A stretch of DNA of 64,000 nt, from NCBI GenBank assembly GCA_021234155.1, contig JAJEKV010000039.1:8509077-8573076 (forward strand), written 5' to 3'. The stretch comes from Isoetes taiwanensis (taxonomy: Eukaryota > Streptophyta > Lycopodiopsida > Isoetales > Isoetaceae). The translations under genes were made by a program, and so were the position numbers. This document shows positions 59,949 through 64,000 of this stretch, piece by piece (positions within the stretch are counted from its first letter, which is position 1; the number at the start of each line of letters is the position of its first letter). The notes under the pieces were generated by a model, which saw only the letters and a program-made list of their open reading frames with translations, made no database searches and was not told the DNA's origin.

Positions 59949-60230
59949 TTATGGTGTGCTATCAACTCTTTTGTCTTGGCATATAGCTGAATCTAATATG
60001 TCTTCAGGAAGAAATAGCTGCATATTGTTAATTTTCTTAATGAATATCTCATTCAATGTCCAACCATCTTTCTTTGTAACTTCTTTGCAAAACATGTATG
60101 CTCCATGATCATCAGGGTCTAGCATCGGTACTTGTTCTCCAGTGTATATTGCACATTCCAAAGCACCACCCAAAGCACTTCTTGCTTCAATATGGCAATT
60201 CCAATCCATTGTAGCGAAAAATACAACAAG
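59949..60230 (-). pseudogene. PPR E-domain-like fragment
   Basis: CAIYTGEQVPMLDPDDHGAY and KKDGWTLNEIFIKKI resemble the end of a PPR protein (E motif, LDP.D.GAYV). A related LDPDDRGAYV piece lies at about 60690-60660, joined to a fuller PPR remnant, so this is a duplicated end. Confidence 0.6.
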
Positions 60231-60639
60231 GAATATTCAATCTTGACAATCCTGTCAGTAATAGGGCTGCATTTTGAGTTGATTTGCTAAACATGTCTTG
60301 GCAACTTTAGCCATTGAATATAGCTTATTGTATACCATGTCTTCAGACTGTTTTATGCCCATAGCATAGCTTGTGATATACCCACTAATGTATAAAGATT
60401 GCAATGCCATTTGTGCATCGGATATCTAAGTCTTTCTCAATAAGCTACAATATTCATGTATCCTGCTTTTTCCAACTATTCCATTCTTCCAGCTCGGCAT
60501 ATAACTGTCCTTATTGTGAATCTGATACATGTTCAGCAAGATATGGTTGCATGTTATCCTCATTCACAAATGTCATTGCCTTTGAGACTACTTTCATCCA
60601 GGAGTCTTTGTAGCTTCTCTAAATCATCCATTCTACCAA
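60231..60639. other. Intergenic
   Basis: No feature recognised. Confidence 0.5.
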
Positions 60640-61330
60640 TTGCAGCTTAGGTGTCTGACAGAAGCACATATGCTCCACGATCATCTGGGTCCAACATCAG
60701 CACATATGTTCTCTAGCGCATACTGCACATGCAGGCACCAAGCAAGGACATCCATGTTGCAGCATCTTTTTCCAAAATCATATGGGTTGTGAAATATTCA
60801 GCCAGACCTAAATCTCCTGCACGTCCAAGAAGATCAATCATGCATCCACAATGTTCAAGTGCCAAGAGCTCTTGTGTTCCACGTTCACAGAAATAAATGC
60901 GTGGCAAACCTCAGCCACTAGACCCACATGGCTGCATGCAGAGAGCAAACTCACAAACATGAACTTGTTTGATGTTTTGCCTTCTCGTTGCATTTCATTA
61001 AAAATATGTAGGGCTCCATCTGCTTCTCCATGATGTGCATATATGCAGTGACCATGACATTGCATAGGATTATGACCTTTTTATTAAATTATCAAATACC
61101 TCATGAGCATCGTTCAAATTTCTATATTTTCCATACATATTCAGAAGACTGGTAGCCACAAGCTTTTTGAACAATGCTCCATTAATCCTAATACAATTGC
61201 GAACCAACCTGTCTTCTTCTACATTCGCTAGATTATTGTATGCAGTAACAACAATCCTGAATGTTATCACAACTGGGTGCAGTAACAGCAATCCTAAATG
61301 TTATCACAATCCTGAATAGAATAGAATAGT
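60640..61330 (-). pseudogene. PPR protein remnant (C-terminal, with E motif)
   Basis: From 61230 down: VATSLLNMYGKYRNLNDAHE, VFDNLIK, a frame break near 61080, then DGALHIFNEMQREGKTSNKF, FVSLLSACSHVGLVAE, a second break near 60880. It continues LEHCGCMIDLLGRAGDLGLA, EKDAATWMSLLGACM and an LDPDDRGAYV trace. The order (P, L, S repeats, then the CMIDLLGRAG and WMSLLGAC blocks before E) is that of PLS-class PPR editing or splicing factors. Disrupted by at least two frameshifts. Confidence 0.82.
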
Positions 61331-61501
61331 TTTTTTAACGTCCATGGAGACAGATGATACACAAATCACAGATCATATTCCAGTATTTCAAAACATATTA
61401 GAGATCATAGCAAGTATTTCAGTTTGCATATATGAGAGCACAAAATATGACAATATATCGAATTCTCCTCAAATTCATACCAGAGTATTAGAATAGCAGG
61501 C

Positions 61502-63490
61502 CTAACTTTTACGATAGAAATTAAAGACGCAGTTCTGAAACTTGCCGCCAGAGATATTCACGGCAATCTGATGCTCATGTGCGGCCTGTTCCAGATATTT
61601 CCAATGGCGATTGAGGAAAGCGTCATCTGCAAGATCATTATCTGCGTGAATGTCACCTGCAACTCCTACATTTTCCATGGCAGAAACCCCTACACTTTCT
61701 ATCCCAGCTCCTGCGCTTATTACACTGTCTTTCTTGATCAACTGCTGATCAATGGACTGTAGTACTGTACTGAAATGAGAAGGAGTTGAAGCAGAAGGAG
61801 AGATACCATATAAGGCATTTCCAACTGTCGTTCCATTTTGAATTTCATCATATTTCTGTAGCTCATCCCTATAGACATCCTCGTATAGCCGCCTAGACCC
61901 GTCAGGATTGAATGGTTGTCCTGCTATTTCCATTGCTGCTTTAACCTGGAGTTCTGCAGTCTTATCATACCTGCAACATAGTCTACATTAATAAACTAAT
62001 CGCATTCTACCAATTACTACTAGCATTCTACTAATTATGTATTCTTAATAAACTACTAGCATTCTACCAATTACTAATAGTAGAAAAATAGAAAGAATAA
62101 CGAAAAGAAATCGAGAAGTACCTGTGGAATTCTTCTGATGTTCTATGACCAGTTACTTTCATTCTGACTTGAAGAGGCACTCCAACATGACTTAACCTTG
62201 AAACTAAAGTTGTTCTTCCACTTTTATTGCTAAACGAACCATCAATTCCAATCAATTTCATCATGTACTTGACCCATTATGATATTTTTCTTCCACTAAG
62301 GCGATGTTTGACATTATACCATGCTGTCAAACAACACTGTTAGAAATATATAAGAAAAAAGAAACACAATAAAAAATTGAATGCTTACAAGTTTGCGAGA
62401 TGAAATTATTGGTTGCTTGGACAACCAATTGGAATCATCAGCCACAGTAGGATAGTGTCGAAAGCATTGCTTGAAGCTTAGAATAACATCATGTTCAAAC
62501 ACACGAAGCGGCATTCTGAAACTCTCTTCCTGGTACGTATCCATGCCGACGTCATATGCCTTGGACAACCGCTCATTATACTCCACAAATTCTCTCTCAT
62601 TCCCGAAACCTATAGTAAAATCTGAAACCTTCAAACCTGCTAGTTCTTTTTCACCTCTTATTCCAAACCTAGAAACACAATAGTACATAATCCTCTTTTG
62701 CAAACCTGCAAAACACAATATTAGAAACATTGACTTAAATAACAGAAAATAAATATGAAATTAAATACAGGAAAACTTTTACCTTTAGAATGATTTATTG
62801 AATGATCAATATTCGCTAACAATGCTTGTTCATTTTGCAATGAGATCTCGTCCGCCTTTTTTCTCTTCTTACATATCTCTGGAGTCATCCTAGAACGTCG
62901 CATAGCAGCAACACAAGCCAATCTAGCTCTCGTGAATATAGCAGAACTCTTAATGTTAAAAATCGTCTCCTCAATACCAGTTTCTGCAATATGCCACTCC
63001 TGTTCGTGTCTGACTAGACATCCAAATCTCCTATACAAATCTTGAAGCCTGCACAAGAAATGTAAACTATTATAAAATGCATGCACATAATTAATAGAAT
63101 CAATATATATATACTTACGATTCTGCCAGGAACAAGCTTCCATCCAGCTTCATAACTTGAATCATAAACGACTCTAACATACCTGCCAATTCCTTCAACT
63201 CAAGCTGCTCATTTGTTTTATCAATCGAATTTTTTTGTGAACTCTCCAGCTATCAAACCGCCTCCTTGCCCATTGCAACTTAGCCTCAGATTTGCTGATA
63301 CCGCCATTCTGGATTTCGCTTACTAGGTCCTGGTCCAATTCAAGAAATCGCACTACTTTGCCATTCTCAGACTTGTTTACATCAGATTCACTGTTAATTT
63401 CCAAATCACAACCTGATTCTTTCAAAAACTATTCTACAGCCTCAAAAGAAAACTCATCTTCTATATCACTATCTTGATCATCCTGCATGT
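61502..63490 (-). pseudogene. Crypton-like tyrosine recombinase (DUF3504-type), five exons
   Basis: Exons 63490/63425-63119, 63048-62783, 62705-62389, 62336-62122 and 61970-61502 have GT/AG borders, and phases agree at every junction. Content in order: an acidic N-terminus with AKLQWARRRFDSW; LESFMIQVMKLDGSLFLAES (core-binding region); then the catalytic domain with box I Arg in RFGIRGEKELAGLKVSDF (codon 62656-62658), FVEYNERLSKAYDVG, WYNVKHRLSG and KSGRTTLVSRLSHVG (Arg 62214-62216; Lys replaces the usual His of HxxR). TGHR (His 62145-62147) and the nucleophile Tyr at the start of the last exon (61967-61969, YDKTAELQ) follow. The C-terminus ends GGKFQNCVFNF. Defects: TAG before FLKESG, a seven-A run (63230-63236) one base short of frame, and TAA at 62277-62279. 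Catalyses DNA strand exchange in relatives. Confidence 0.75.
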
Positions 63491-63733
63491 TAGAAATATC
63501 TCCAAGCACAAGGATTCTAGAAGTACAACCCTCAGGACTAAGAATGTTGAAGCTCCATGCCACTTCCCTATAATAAGTATATAATGAGAATAGGAAGGCA
63601 AAAGAATTAGAGAGGAAGGAAAAGCATCATAAGGTCACATCCCATACATATGGCTGACAATGTTGAACACACATGTTATGGAGAAATCTCATTCTGCAGA
63701 GGTGAAGCTCCAATAGCTTCTTCTGCAATTGTG
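63491..63733. other. Upstream flank of the recombinase gene
   Basis: No coding motif; could hold the 5' end of the recombinase gene or its promoter. Confidence 0.4.
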
Positions 63734-63805
63734 TGCAGTTGGGTCTGCTCGATGCAGTGGGCAGTTGGGTGCAGTTGGGTCTGCTCGATGCAGTGGGCAA
63801 GTCAA
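63734..63805. repeat. Tandem duplication, 36-bp unit
   Basis: TGCAGTTGGGTCTGCTCGAT starts at 63734 and 63770; each is followed by GCAGTGGGCA. Confidence 0.92.
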
Positions 63806-64000
63806 GGATCATAATGATGGTTGGACGCATGTTTCACTCAAGAAGGCAGCTCGGCAAAAACGAGCTTCAATAGTTCATATTGGTTATTTAAAATCAGAGG
63901 TTTATTTTGCACATAGTAAATTTGAGGCTCCCAAGTAGCTTTGCACAGAGGGACTATTTTTCCTTTGGGTTTTAAACATGTATCTCATGCTTATGTATTT
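63806..64000. other. Window end, nothing recognised
   Basis: The short plus-strand frame ending at 63938 has no motif. Confidence 0.4.

Overview
This is a eukaryotic, AT-rich, intron-containing nuclear sequence from a land plant with swimming sperm, most likely a fern. Cycad, Ginkgo, lycophyte or bryophyte are less likely alternatives. The reasons are: (1) an intact 11-exon gene for DRC4/GAS8, a flagellar dynein-regulator protein that seed plants without motile sperm lack; (2) many pentatricopeptide-repeat (PPR) remnants, a family hugely expanded in land plants; (3) plant-type pieces (UDP-glycosyltransferase PSPG box, plant-like aldo-keto reductase, purB-type adenylosuccinate lyase); (4) a dense load of decayed, nested transposons. 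No bacterial operons, rRNA or tRNA genes were seen. The species is inferred, not proven.

Layout. 0-7.5 kb: two inverted copies of a LINE (arms of at least 2.1 kb) around a nest in which a MITE-like element has been split by a Ty1/copia element. The copia element has a 5-bp target duplication, a polypurine tract and an internal deletion that joins the 5' LTR to reverse transcriptase. 7.5-13.4 kb: minisatellites, dispersed repeats, a poly(A)-tailed LINE 3' end, an unusual array of short perfect palindromes and a telomere-like G-rich tract. 13.4-19 kb: a GC-rich Mutator-like element with a Ulp1-type protease gene facing a DDE/SWIM transposase gene. 19.2-20.8 kb: a 5'-truncated, frameshifted aldo-keto reductase pseudogene. 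21.9-23.1 kb: a non-autonomous TIR element with a TTA target duplication. 23.4-26.1 kb: a decayed gene with an LDN..GQNKN / THEDV signature of a poorly described RNase H-like family. 27.8-30.3 kb: a decayed chromovirus (Ty3/gypsy).

31.5-36.2 kb: partial adenylosuccinate lyase exons, then three clean terminal exons of a gene I do not recognise. 38.5-42.1 kb: repeats, a WD40/PPR chimaeric remnant and another LINE 3' end. 42.7-45.6 kb: DRC4/GAS8, the one clearly functional gene. 48-56.5 kb: PPR and UDP-glycosyltransferase pseudogenes, a Helitron-type 3' terminus, a second full copy of the MITE and several tandem repeats. 59-61.3 kb: an unrecognised open exon and PPR remnants. 61.5-63.5 kb: a five-exon gene for a Crypton-like (DUF3504-type) tyrosine recombinase. 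Its splice phases and catalytic positions are legible, but it carries a homopolymer frameshift and in-frame stops. This is the most unusual item in the window. Apart from DRC4 there is no sign of genes working together; the window reads as one working gene in a graveyard of mobile and duplicated DNA.
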